DNA of 64,000 nucleotides from Falsiroseomonas stagni DSM 19981 (GTDB lineage Bacteria; Pseudomonadota; Alphaproteobacteria; Acetobacterales; Acetobacteraceae). The translations under genes and the position numbers were made by a program. The stretch's first letter is position 1. Each line of letters opens with the position of its first letter. A model generated the notes under the pieces. That model saw nothing but the letters and a program-made list of their open reading frames with translations. It was not told the DNA's origin and searched no databases. The DNA lies in assembly GCF_900114315.1 (NCBI RefSeq), contig NZ_FOSQ01000002.1, positions 711,846 through 775,845 on the forward strand. The letters run 5' to 3'. This document shows, piece after piece, positions 1 to 7,903 of this stretch.

Positions 1-158
1 TCGCCTCCACGCTCATCACCTATCTCGTGCTCTATGTCCTGCTGCTCGGCGCCTACATCACAACGATCTATCGCCTGGCCAAGAAGGGCCGCATGGCGGA
101 GGCAACCGACAGTTCCATGATGAAGCCCGGCAGCGCGCCGGGGGAGATGGTGGCATGA
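1..158 (+). CDS. Cytochrome bd-type quinol oxidase subunit I, C-terminal end (partial)
   Basis: Only the last 51 codons lie in the window, read from base 3 to the TGA at 156-158. They encode one hydrophobic membrane helix (STLITYLVLYVLLLGAYIT) and a short basic, Met-rich tail ending in EMVA. That is the expected end of a CydA/CioA subunit, the heme-bearing quinol-oxidising half of the oxidase in the inner membrane. The identification leans on the next gene, a clear subunit II that overlaps it by 4 nt (ATGA). The fragment itself carries no diagnostic residue. Confidence 0.7.
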   Translation, partial: ASTLITYLVLYVLLLGAYITTIYRLAKKGRMAEATDSSMMKPGSAPGEMVA

Positions 159-1168
159 CCCCCTTCGTTCCGGCGGAATGGCTGCCCGTGATCTTCGCGG
201 GGCTGATGGCGGCCGCGATCCTCGCCTATGTCGTACTGGACGGCTTCGACCTGGGCGTCGGCATCCTGCTGGAGACGCGAGCGGCGGAGCCAGACCGGGA
301 CCGCATGATCGCCGCCATCGGTCCCTTCTGGGACGCGAATGAAACCTGGCTGGTGCTCGGCGTGGGATTGCTGCTGGTGGCCTTCCCCGTGGCGCACGGG
401 ATCATCCTGACGGCGCTTTACCTGCCCGTCGCGGTGATGCTGGTGGCGCTGACCCTGCGTGGTGTGGCCTTCGAGTTCCGTGCCAAGGCCACGGACGAAC
501 ACGGCAAGCGGCGCTGGGACCGGTGGTTCTTCGTGGGATCGCTGGGTGCGGCGCTGGCGCAGGGCTGGATGCTGGGACGCTATGTGCTGGGTTTCGCGGA
601 AGGCTGGGCGGCGATGGGCTTCGCCGCGATGGCGGCGATCGGCTTGGCCATCGCCTATGCCTTCATCGGCGCCTGCTGGATGATCTGGCGCTGCGAGGGC
701 GAGTTGCAGCGGCACGCCATCCTCTGGGCCCGTCGCGCGATCTGGCCTCTGGGGCTCGGCATCCTGCTGGTCTCCGCCGTGACGCCGCTGGTGAGCGAGC
801 GCATCGCGACCCGGTGGTTCGAGATGCCGGTGGTATTCGTGCTGGCGCTGCTGCCGGCAGCGACAGCGGCGTTGCTGTTGGGCCTGGCGCAATTGCTGCG
901 GCATATGCCGCTGCCGAACGACGTGCTGCGCCGCCTGCCCTTCTGGGGCGCCGTCGGCCTGTTCCTGCTGTTCTTTGCCGGACTGGCCTGGTCGTTCTTC
1001 CCCTATGTCGTGCCGGAGCGCCTGACGATCTGGGATGCGGCGAGCGCGCCGGAGAGCCTGTCCATCATCCTGGCCGGCGCGGCCTTCGTGCTGCCGGTGA
1101 TCCTGGCCTACACGGTCTTCGCCTGGCGCATCTTTGGCGGCAAGGCGCAGGCGCTCAGCTACGACTGA
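155..1168 (+). CDS. cydB: Cytochrome bd-type ubiquinol oxidase subunit II (CydB/CioB)
   Basis: A 337-residue polytopic membrane protein with about eight hydrophobic helices. The family signature DGFDLGVG is at residues 29-36, followed by DANETWLV at about 65. The length fits the family, and it is nearer the short cyanide-insensitive (CIO) branch than E. coli CydB. It partners subunit I in reducing O2 to water with quinol electrons at low oxygen or under heme-copper oxidase inhibition. ATGA overlap with the preceding gene means coupled translation. No CydX-like or CydCD gene follows: the next 60 nt start a new unit with its own promoter. Confidence 0.9.
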   Translation: MTPFVPAEWLPVIFAGLMAAAILAYVVLDGFDLGVGILLETRAAEPDRDRMIAAIGPFWDANETWLVLGVGLLLVAFPVAHGIILTALYLPVAVMLVALTLRGVAFEFRAKATDEHGKRRWDRWFFVGSLGAALAQGWMLGRYVLGFAEGWAAMGFAAMAAIGLAIAYAFIGACWMIWRCEGELQRHAILWARRAIWPLGLGILLVSAVTPLVSERIATRWFEMPVVFVLALLPAATAALLLGLAQLLRHMPLPNDVLRRLPFWGAVGLFLLFFAGLAWSFFPYVVPERLTIWDAASAPESLSIILAGAAFVLPVILAYTVFAWRIFGGKAQALSYD

Positions 1169-1175
1169 GCCTGCT

Positions 1176-1229
1176 TTGACAGGACGCGCCGGCCGTTCCT
1201 ACCGTGTCCCCCATCAACGGGGGACACGG
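1176..1229 (+). promoter_or_regulatory. Promoter with overlapping 28-bp dyad operator or RBS hairpin
   Basis: A perfect -35 TTGACA (1176-1181) is followed 18 nt later by TACCGT (1200-1205). Overlapping the -10 and running to the start codon is a perfect 11-bp inverted repeat: CCGTGTCCCCC (1202-1212) and GGGGGACACGG (1219-1229), with a 6-nt centre. ATG 1231 follows one base later. Bound by a dimeric repressor it would block the promoter. Transcribed from further upstream (cydAB read-through) it would bury the GGGGGA ribosome site in a very stable hairpin. Which applies cannot be told from sequence. Confidence 0.55.
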
Positions 1230-1230
1230 C

Positions 1231-2382
1231 ATGGCCACGCGCAGCATCCGCATCATCATGGACGGCGTCACGGGACGGCTGGGGACGAACCAGCATCTCG
1301 GGCGGTCGGTGATGGCGATCAGGCGCGATGGCGGGATCGCGCTGGCTGATGGCTCCCGGCTGATGCCGGAACCCGTGCTGCTGGGGCGCAATGCGGAGAA
1401 GCTGGCGGCACTGGCCGCTGCCAATGGCGGGCTGGCCTGGAGTACGGATCGCGATGCCTGCCTGGCCGATCCGGGCAACGCGATCTACTTCGATGTCAGC
1501 GCGACAGGCGGGCGCCATGCACGCGCGCTGGCGGCGATCGGCGCGGGCAAGCATGTGTATCTGGAGAAGCCCATCGCCTCCACGGTCGAGGAGGCGATGG
1601 AGATCGCTCACGCCGCCTCGGCCGCCGGGGTGAAGCACGGGGTTGTGCAGGACAAGATCCACCTGCCGGGCTTCCTCAAGCTGAAAAGCGTGATGGAGAC
1701 GGGGGTGCTGGGGCGCGTCCTATCGGCGCGGCTCGACTTCGGATGGTGGATCTTCGACGGCGTGCTGCATCCGGCGCAGCGTTCGAGCTGGAACTACAAG
1801 CGGGCAGAAGGCGGGGGGCTTGTCCTCGATATGTTTCCGCACTGGCGCTACATCGTGGAAAGCCTGCTCGGCCCGGTGCGCGGCGTGTCCTGCCGCATCG
1901 CGACGCGCATCCCGGAGCGGCGGGATGAGAAGGGGCGCCCCTACAAGGTGGATGTGGAAGACGAGGCCTTCGGCAGCTTCGAACTGGAGGGCGGCGTGCT
2001 GGTGCAGGTCAGCGCATCCTGGGCGACGCGCGTGAAGGGGGAGGATATGCTGACGGTGAAGGTGGACGGCACCATGGGCTCCGCCACCTGTTCGCTGCAT
2101 CGCGCGCATGTGCAGCCCCTGGCGACGACGCCGAAGCCGCGCTGGGATGTGGATGCGCTGGTGGACAACCGCCATGGCGACCACTGGCAGGAAGTGCCCG
2201 ACATGGGCCCCTACACGAACAGCTATCGACGCGGCTGGGAGATGTTCCTGCGCCATGTCGCGGAGGATGCGCCCTTCCCTTCCCCGCTGGTCGCCGGCGC
2301 GAAGGGGCTGCAATTGATCGACGCCTGCTATCGCAGCGATCGCGAAAGGCGCTGGATCGATTTGCCCGAATTGAGCGCGTGA
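1231..2382 (+). CDS. Gfo/Idh/MocA-family NAD(P)-dependent oxidoreductase
   Basis: A 383-residue protein with an N-terminal Rossmann fold (IIMDGVTGRLG near residue 10) and the family hallmark EKP in GKHVYLEKPIAS, whose lysine acts in sugar, cyclitol or amino-sugar oxidation. The C-terminal half has the alpha/beta substrate domain. ATG 1231 is preferred to the upstream GTG 1204, which lies inside a dyad; GGGGGA sits just ahead of 1231. The substrate cannot be inferred. Its own promoter-like element separates it from cydB, and the next gene also has its own promoter, so it may be monocistronic or loosely linked to the hydrolase operon downstream. Confidence 0.85.
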   Translation: MATRSIRIIMDGVTGRLGTNQHLGRSVMAIRRDGGIALADGSRLMPEPVLLGRNAEKLAALAAANGGLAWSTDRDACLADPGNAIYFDVSATGGRHARALAAIGAGKHVYLEKPIASTVEEAMEIAHAASAAGVKHGVVQDKIHLPGFLKLKSVMETGVLGRVLSARLDFGWWIFDGVLHPAQRSSWNYKRAEGGGLVLDMFPHWRYIVESLLGPVRGVSCRIATRIPERRDEKGRPYKVDVEDEAFGSFELEGGVLVQVSASWATRVKGEDMLTVKVDGTMGSATCSLHRAHVQPLATTPKPRWDVDALVDNRHGDHWQEVPDMGPYTNSYRRGWEMFLRHVAEDAPFPSPLVAGAKGLQLIDACYRSDRERRWIDLPELSA

Positions 2383-2389
2383 TCCTGCA

Positions 2390-2417
2390 TTGACGGTGGG
2401 GGTGGGCGGCTTACGAT
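2390..2417 (+). promoter_or_regulatory. Sigma-70-like promoter of the amidohydrolase-ABC operon
   Basis: TTGACG (2390-2395), 16-nt spacer, TACGAT (2412-2417), in the 54-nt gap after the oxidoreductase stop. Predicted transcription starts near 2424, giving a very short leader before the ribosome site CGGAGG and ATG 2437. It would drive the tightly packed run of genes to 7903. Confidence 0.5.
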
Positions 2418-2436
2418 CCAGGACAACGGAGGCACA

Positions 2437-3315
2437 ATGAAGCTGGGCGCCCTGATCGACCACCACGGCCACCTGGCGCCGCGCGATGCGCTGGCGGAGG
2501 CGATGGGCCGCCACTTCATGCCGTTCCCGAAGGATCCTCCACCGCTGCTGTTCGATGTGGACGGCAATCATGCGCAGATGGAGGCGCAGGGGATCGCGCG
2601 TCGGATCGTCTCGGTGCCGCCGATCCTCTACCTCTACGAATTGCCGGCGGATGAGCAGGCGCGGCGCATCGCGGCCATGAATGACTGGCTGGCGGAAACC
2701 GTGGCCGGCACGCGGATGACGGCGATGATGGTGCTGCCGCTTGGCGATGCGGCGGCCACGGTGACGGAGATCGCGCGCTGCCACGGCGTGCATGGCACGG
2801 CGGATTTCGCCATCGGGTCGCATGTGCATGGCGTCGACCTGGACAAGGCTGTGCATCCGGAGGTCTGGGCGGCGCTGGCCGAGCGCAGCGGACTGGTGAT
2901 GATCCATCCCTGGCAGGTGCGGGATGGCGGTCGGCTGAACGACCTCAAGCTCGGCAATCCGCTGGGGAATCCCTTCGAGACGACGGTGGCGGCGGGGCGG
3001 TTGATCGAGGCCGGAACGCTGATGAAGCATCCCGGCCTGCGGGTCATGCTGGCGCATGGCGGGGGCACGCTGCCCTTCATCCTGGGCCGCATGGACCGGG
3101 CGTGGGAGGCGGCTGCTCATGGGCGCGCGCCGGAGCGGCCATCCCTGGCGGCGAAGCGGTTCCTTTATGACACGGTGCTGTTCGAGGCCGCGCCGCTGCG
3201 CTTCCTGGCTGAGATGGTGGGCGCCGACCGCATCATCTTCGGCACCGACAGCCCCTTCGACATGAGCATTCAGGACCCGGCGAAGCTGCTGGCCAAAGCG
3301 GGGCTGGCGGCATGA
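2437..3315 (+). CDS. ACMSD-like amidohydrolase (TIM-barrel metal-dependent hydrolase)
   Basis: A 292-residue amidohydrolase-2 family protein. Metal-site elements appear in order: HGH at about residues 11-13, a His in MIHPW, a His in MLAHGGG and the final Asp in FGTDSPFD. This pattern matches the aminocarboxymuconate-semialdehyde decarboxylase-like group, whose members decarboxylate or hydrolyse carboxylated and amidic substrates. The ribosome site is CGGAGG, 6 nt before ATG. It is the first gene of an operon with an ABC importer and two further C-N hydrolases, overlapping the next gene by 4 nt, so it probably processes the imported compound. The exact reaction is unknown. Confidence 0.8.
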   Translation: MKLGALIDHHGHLAPRDALAEAMGRHFMPFPKDPPPLLFDVDGNHAQMEAQGIARRIVSVPPILYLYELPADEQARRIAAMNDWLAETVAGTRMTAMMVLPLGDAAATVTEIARCHGVHGTADFAIGSHVHGVDLDKAVHPEVWAALAERSGLVMIHPWQVRDGGRLNDLKLGNPLGNPFETTVAAGRLIEAGTLMKHPGLRVMLAHGGGTLPFILGRMDRAWEAAAHGRAPERPSLAAKRFLYDTVLFEAAPLRFLAEMVGADRIIFGTDSPFDMSIQDPAKLLAKAGLAA

Positions 3316-4097
3316 GCGCGCTGCGGCGCTGGGCGGCGGGCCAGGGCGCGGCGGTGCTGACGCTGCTGGCGCTACTGCTGCTGTGGGAAGCGGCGGTGGT
3401 CGGGCTCGACATCCAGCGCTTCCTGCTGCCGGCGCCGAGCGACGTGGTCGCGGAGTTCATCAAGGACTACCGCATGATCTTTGGCCACGCCGTGCAGACG
3501 GTGTGGGGCATCCTGGCGGGCTATATCGCGGCCGTGGTCTTCGCCCTGGCGGCGAGCATGGCGATGATCCGCTGGCCGCTGGTGGAGCGGATGGTCATGC
3601 CGATCTTCGTTGCCAGCCAATCCGTCCCGAAGATCGCGATCGCGCCGCTGATCCTGCTGTGGATTGGCGCGGGGGCCGGGTCGAAGATCCTGGTCGTCGC
3701 CTCCATCGCCTTCTTCCCGGTGGTGATCAACACCATGGCGGGGTTCAAGCAGGTCGATCAGGGGTTGATGGACGTGTTCCGCAGCGTGGATGCGACTAGC
3801 CGCCAGACCTTCCTGCGACTGCGCCTTCCCTATGCCGTGCCCTACATCTTTGCGGGGCTCCGCATCGCCACGACGCTCGCGGTGCTGGGCGCCATCGTGG
3901 CGGAATGGTTGGCGGCGACCGATGGCATCGGATACCTGGTGCTGTCCGGCAGCTTCAATTTCAACACGGCGCGCAGCTTCGCCGCCATCATCCTGCTCGC
4001 CGTCATCGGCATGAGCTTCTTCGGCGCCATGGGCGCGGTGGAACGCGCGCTGTCCTGGCGCCGCCCCTCCGAGGAAGCAACACGGGTCCAGGCTTGA
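3312..4097 (+). CDS. ABC transporter permease, SsuC/TauC type
   Basis: A 261-residue inner-membrane permease with about six helices. It carries the cytoplasmic coupling loop typical of nitrate/sulfonate/taurine-type importers (Q-x-L-P-like VDATSRQTFLRLRLPYAVPY, about residues 158-177). It starts by ATGA overlap with the preceding hydrolase. With the binding protein at 4115 and ATPase at 5158 it forms a complete importer, probably as a homodimeric permease because only one permease gene is present. The substrate is unknown; the THI5/NMT1-like binding protein leaves N-heterocycles, sulfonates or small amides open. Confidence 0.9.
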   Translation: MSALRRWAAGQGAAVLTLLALLLLWEAAVVGLDIQRFLLPAPSDVVAEFIKDYRMIFGHAVQTVWGILAGYIAAVVFALAASMAMIRWPLVERMVMPIFVASQSVPKIAIAPLILLWIGAGAGSKILVVASIAFFPVVINTMAGFKQVDQGLMDVFRSVDATSRQTFLRLRLPYAVPYIFAGLRIATTLAVLGAIVAEWLAATDGIGYLVLSGSFNFNTARSFAAIILLAVIGMSFFGAMGAVERALSWRRPSEEATRVQA

Positions 4098-4114
4098 ACA
4101 TGGGAGAGAACACG

Positions 4115-5155
4115 ATGAGCGGTATCGGACGACGCAGCTTCGTGGCCCTCGGCGCGCTGGCCGGGCCCGTTCCCATCGGGCTGCGGCCCGCCCGCGCCCA
4201 GGGGCGGCTCCAGGACGCGATCCTGCGGCTGAACTTCACGCCCTGGGGGATGCATGCGCAGTACTATGCGGGGCTGAAGCAGAACATCTATCGCAGCGAG
4301 GGCATCAACCTCGAGATCCGACCCGCCGCGGCCGGGCAGCAGAACGAGGTCTTCATCGCGGCGGGGCGGGAGCAGTTCCTGGTCGCGAATGCGGATGGCT
4401 ACATCAAGTCCCGAGCGGCGAACCTGCCAGTGATCGCGGTGATGGCGGACCAGCCGGACAATCCCTTCTCCGTCTTCTCGCTGAAGACCAGCAACATCAC
4501 CAAGCCCGCCGACATGCGCGGCAAGAAGATCACCTGGTTCCAGAGCCAGGTGCGCGGGCTGCTGGACCCGCTGCTGGCCTCCGGCGGGCTGACGCGGAAC
4601 GACATCACCTTCCTGACTGTCAGCCGCGGTGCGGAGGTGCAGATCGTGGCCGCGGGTCAGGCCGAATGCGGCTTCGGCTTCAGCTACGGGCAGCCCTTGA
4701 CGCTGGAGGATCGCGGCTTCCCGTGCAACGTGATGGCGCTGAAGGATTTCGGCGTGAAGTTTGCGGGCACGCAGATCGTGGCGAATGAGCGGGAGGCACA
4801 GCGCGGCGACCTGACGGAGCGCTTCATCCGCGCGACGATGAAATCCCTGATCTGGACGCGGGACAACATGGATACCGCGATGAACTACGTCATCGAGGTG
4901 GCGCCGGATCGCAGCCATGCGCTGGAAGTGCGCAAGCTGCGCATCATCTATGACCTCTACCGCAGCCCGGACTTCGGGCAGCGCTTCGGACGGTTCGATG
5001 AGAGCAAGTGGGAGAGCTCCATCAACTACCTGATGGAGGGCGGCGACCTGCAGCGGCGGCCGACGGCGCGGGAGCTCTACACGAATGATTTCGTGGACCG
5101 CATCCCGGAAGCGCTGCGCCTCTCCGCCCTCGTGCATGGCAGGGCGGCCAGCTGA
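4115..5155 (+). CDS. ABC transporter substrate-binding protein, NMT1/THI5-like
   Basis: A 346-residue periplasmic binding protein. The N-terminus has a twin-arginine-type leader (GRRSFVALGALAGPVPIG) with a probable cut after ARAQ. The start at 4115 is chosen over ATG 4100 because GGGAGAG lies at 4102-4108. The motif NFTPWGMHAQYYAGLKQNIY near the mature N-terminus is characteristic of the NMT1/THI5-like group that binds pyrimidine precursors, sulfonates or nitrate. It sits between its permease and ATPase genes. The binding specificity cannot be read from the sequence. Confidence 0.88.
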   Translation: MSGIGRRSFVALGALAGPVPIGLRPARAQGRLQDAILRLNFTPWGMHAQYYAGLKQNIYRSEGINLEIRPAAAGQQNEVFIAAGREQFLVANADGYIKSRAANLPVIAVMADQPDNPFSVFSLKTSNITKPADMRGKKITWFQSQVRGLLDPLLASGGLTRNDITFLTVSRGAEVQIVAAGQAECGFGFSYGQPLTLEDRGFPCNVMALKDFGVKFAGTQIVANEREAQRGDLTERFIRATMKSLIWTRDNMDTAMNYVIEVAPDRSHALEVRKLRIIYDLYRSPDFGQRFGRFDESKWESSINYLMEGGDLQRRPTARELYTNDFVDRIPEALRLSALVHGRAAS

Positions 5156-5157
5156 GC

Positions 5158-5994
5158 GTGACGGCAGAGACGAGCCCGCGGGGCTTCGCGGGCCCGCCGG
5201 GCAGCGAGGGTGCGGCGCCCTTCATCGCGGTGGAGGGCGTGCAGGTGGTGTATGGCGCCGGCGGCACGGAATCCGTGCAGGCGCTGAGCGACATCAATCT
5301 GATGGTGCCGGACGGGGCCTTCGTGTCGCTCGTCGGGCCATCGGGCTGCGGGAAATCGACGCTGCTGAAGGCGGTCGGGGACCTGTTGGCGCCCACAGCG
5401 GGGCGGATCACCATCGGCGGCACGCCCGCCGCGGAGTTGCGGCGGCAGGGGCGGATCGGGACGGTGTTCCAGGCACCCAACCTGATGCCGTGGCTGCGAA
5501 TCGAGGATAATGTCCGGCTGCTCTACAAGATCGTCGCGGAGAAGGCGCCGCGGCCGGGGCTCACGGAGCCGGATGTCCCTGCCCTGCTGAAGCTGGTGGG
5601 ACTCGATGGCTTCGGGGCCAAGCGGCCGGCGCAGCTTTCGGGCGGCATGCAGTCCCGTGCCGCGCTGGCCCGGGCGCTGGCGCTGGATCCGACCGTGCTG
5701 CTGATGGATGAGCCTTTCGCGGCGCTGGATGAGATCACGCGCGACCGCATGGGGATCGAGCTGATGCGCATCCATGCGCAGTTCCGCAAGACGGTGCTCT
5801 TCGTAACCCACTCACTGACGGAAGCGGCCTTCCTGTCCGACGCCATCGTCCTCATGACACCACGGCCGGGCCGCATCGCGCGCATCATCCCCGTGCCATT
5901 GCCACGGCCAAGGGTGCCGGAGATGCGGCTGACCGATGAATTCGCGGCACTGGTCGCGGAGCTGAACCGGGATCTGTATCGGATGATGGCATGA
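5158..5994 (+). CDS. ABC transporter ATP-binding protein, SsuB/TauB type
   Basis: A 278-residue ATPase: Walker A GPSGCGKST at residues 60-68, signature LSGGMQ, Walker B VLLMDEP, and a switch His in VTHSLTEA. The GTG start follows the binding-protein stop by 2 nt. An N-terminal extension of about 25 residues precedes the usual domain start, so a later start is possible. It energises the importer formed with the products of 3312-5155. The 3' end overlaps the next gene by ATGA. Confidence 0.9.
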   Translation: MTAETSPRGFAGPPGSEGAAPFIAVEGVQVVYGAGGTESVQALSDINLMVPDGAFVSLVGPSGCGKSTLLKAVGDLLAPTAGRITIGGTPAAELRRQGRIGTVFQAPNLMPWLRIEDNVRLLYKIVAEKAPRPGLTEPDVPALLKLVGLDGFGAKRPAQLSGGMQSRAALARALALDPTVLLMDEPFAALDEITRDRMGIELMRIHAQFRKTVLFVTHSLTEAAFLSDAIVLMTPRPGRIARIIPVPLPRPRVPEMRLTDEFAALVAELNRDLYRMMA

Positions 5995-6659
5995 CGCATC
6001 CCGTCTTGACGCCGGAGGTCATGGCGCGCGCCGCGCTGCTGCTGGTGGACATGAACCGCAGCCACCTCGACCACGAGATGGGGCACCTCCTGGTGGCGAG
6101 GCCGGATGCGGATCGCATCATCGACGCGGCAGTCAAGGTACGGGCGGCCTGGGCGGCGGCGAGGCGGCCGGTGATCTTCGTCCGCACGCATCATCGCTGG
6201 AACAGCGACACGGGCGAGGTGATCGACAACCGCAATCCCTTCTGGATGGCACAGCACAGGGCGCCCATCCCGGGCCTGGCCAAGCCGCGCAAGACGCTGG
6301 CGGTGGAAGGTGCGGTGGTGACGGAGGTGGTGCCGCAGCTGGCGCCCCGACCCGGCGAACATACCGTGTTCAAGCATCGCTACAGCCCGTTCCACAACAC
6401 CGATCTTGAATTGCTGCTGAAGAACCTCGGCACGGAGACGCTGGTGATCGGCGGCGTGAACACCAACAACTGCGTGCTCTGTACCTGCTTCGAAGCGTTC
6501 AATCGTGACTTCCGCGTGGTGCTGATGCCCGATGTCTGCGCCAGCATGAACGGGGCGGACTACCACGATGCGTCGCTGAAGCTGATCGAGGCGGCATTGG
6601 GCTGGCTGGTGCCCTCCGCCGATGTGATTGCTGCCTGCAGCGACCAAGGAACACGCTGA
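5991..6659 (+). CDS. Cysteine hydrolase, isochorismatase-like fold
   Basis: A 222-residue protein of the isochorismatase/nicotinamidase superfamily. The catalytic Asp is in LLVDMNRSH near residue 18 and the nucleophilic Cys is in VNTNNCVLCTCFEA near residue 161, with the family cis-peptide region (VIGGVNTN) before it. Members hydrolyse amides or ureido groups (N-carbamoylsarcosine, peroxyureidoacrylate, biuret, nicotinamide). It lies between the ABC importer and a cytosine-deaminase-like enzyme and overlaps both neighbours (ATGA and TGATG), so it is probably a step in the same catabolic route. Which amide it cuts is unknown. Confidence 0.85.
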   Translation: MTHPVLTPEVMARAALLLVDMNRSHLDHEMGHLLVARPDADRIIDAAVKVRAAWAAARRPVIFVRTHHRWNSDTGEVIDNRNPFWMAQHRAPIPGLAKPRKTLAVEGAVVTEVVPQLAPRPGEHTVFKHRYSPFHNTDLELLLKNLGTETLVIGGVNTNNCVLCTCFEAFNRDFRVVLMPDVCASMNGADYHDASLKLIEAALGWLVPSADVIAACSDQGTR

Positions 6660-7903
6660 TGGATTTCGACCTGCTACTGCGGCATGCGCGCCTGCCGGGA
6701 ATGGCGAAGGATGCGCCGGCCGTCGATGTTGGCGTGGTGGGCGGCCGCATCGCGGCCATCGCACCGGCGCTGCCGGGCGTGGCGAAGGACAGCGCCGATG
6801 CGGGCGGGCGGCTGGTCTGCGCGGGCTTCGTCGAAACCCATATCCACCTCGACAAATCCTGCATCCTGGAACGCTGCCGCTGCGAGACCAGGCGCTTCCC
6901 GCATGAGGCCATGCAGATGGTCTCCGAGGTCAAGCATACCTTCAGCGTGGAGGACGTGACGCAGCGCGCCAGCGGGACGCTGGAGAAGTGCATCAGCCAC
7001 GGTACGATGCGCATGCGCACCCATGCGGAGGTCGATCCCAAGGTCGGGCTGCGCGGCTTCCAGGGCGTGAAGGCGCTGGTGGATGCCTATGCCTGGGCGA
7101 TGGACATCGAGATCTGCGTGATGCCGCAGGAAGGGATGCTCAACAATCCCGGCACCGAGGAGCTGATGATCGAGGCGCTGAAGACAGGCGCACGCGTCAT
7201 CGGCGCGGCACCGAACTTCGACAGCGACCGCCACGGGCAGATCCGGCGCGTCTTCGAGATCGCGCGGGAGTTCGATGTCGACATCGACATGCATCTCGAC
7301 AGCGGCCATGTGCCGGATGACCTGGATACTCGGCTCGTCTGCGAGTTGGCCGACCAGTATGGGTGGGGTGGGCGCGTCGCGGTGGGGCATGTGACGAAGC
7401 TCGCGCACCTTGCGCTGCCGGCTTTCGACGATATCGCGAAGCGGATGGCGGATTCGGGCGTGGCGTTGACGGTGCTGCCCGCGACGGATCTCTATCTGAT
7501 GGCGCGCGCCTTCGACCATGCCGTGCCGCGCGGCGTGGTGGATGCGACCAGGCTGGTGGCGCAGGGTGTCACCTGTTCACTCGCCTCCAACAACATCCTC
7601 AATCCGTTCACACCCTTCGGCGATGGGCAGTTGCTGCGGCAGGCGAACATGTTTGCCAATGTGGTGCAACAGGGCGCGGACCGGGAAGTCGCGGCGGCCT
7701 GGGGCATGATCACCGACGGCGCTGCGAAGCTGATCCGCAAGCAGGACTATGGCGTCGCCATCGGCAATCCCGCCGACCTCGTCGTCGTCGACGCGCCGGA
7801 CGAGATTGCTGCGCTGCGCCAGCTATCGCCGACGCTGATGGGCTTCAAGCGCGGGCGGCGGACCTTCACCCGCCAACCCGTCGCGTTGCACAAGCCGCAC
7901 TGA
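6659..7903 (+). CDS. Cytosine deaminase-like amidohydrolase
   Basis: A 414-residue TIM-barrel amidohydrolase. It has HxH metal ligands at His61 and His63 (THIHLDKS), a THAEVD strand, a MHLDSG segment and GHVTK, in the order seen in bacterial cytosine deaminase. The position equivalent to the metal-binding Asp of CodA (GHDD) is Asn311 in ASNNILNPFTPFG, so it belongs to a divergent subgroup and cytosine need not be the substrate. TGATG overlap with the cysteine hydrolase makes it the last gene of the operon. Its stop abuts the stop of a convergent Bug gene. Confidence 0.8.
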   Translation: MDFDLLLRHARLPGMAKDAPAVDVGVVGGRIAAIAPALPGVAKDSADAGGRLVCAGFVETHIHLDKSCILERCRCETRRFPHEAMQMVSEVKHTFSVEDVTQRASGTLEKCISHGTMRMRTHAEVDPKVGLRGFQGVKALVDAYAWAMDIEICVMPQEGMLNNPGTEELMIEALKTGARVIGAAPNFDSDRHGQIRRVFEIAREFDVDIDMHLDSGHVPDDLDTRLVCELADQYGWGGRVAVGHVTKLAHLALPAFDDIAKRMADSGVALTVLPATDLYLMARAFDHAVPRGVVDATRLVAQGVTCSLASNNILNPFTPFGDGQLLRQANMFANVVQQGADREVAAAWGMITDGAAKLIRKQDYGVAIGNPADLVVVDAPDEIAALRQLSPTLMGFKRGRRTFTRQPVALHKPH

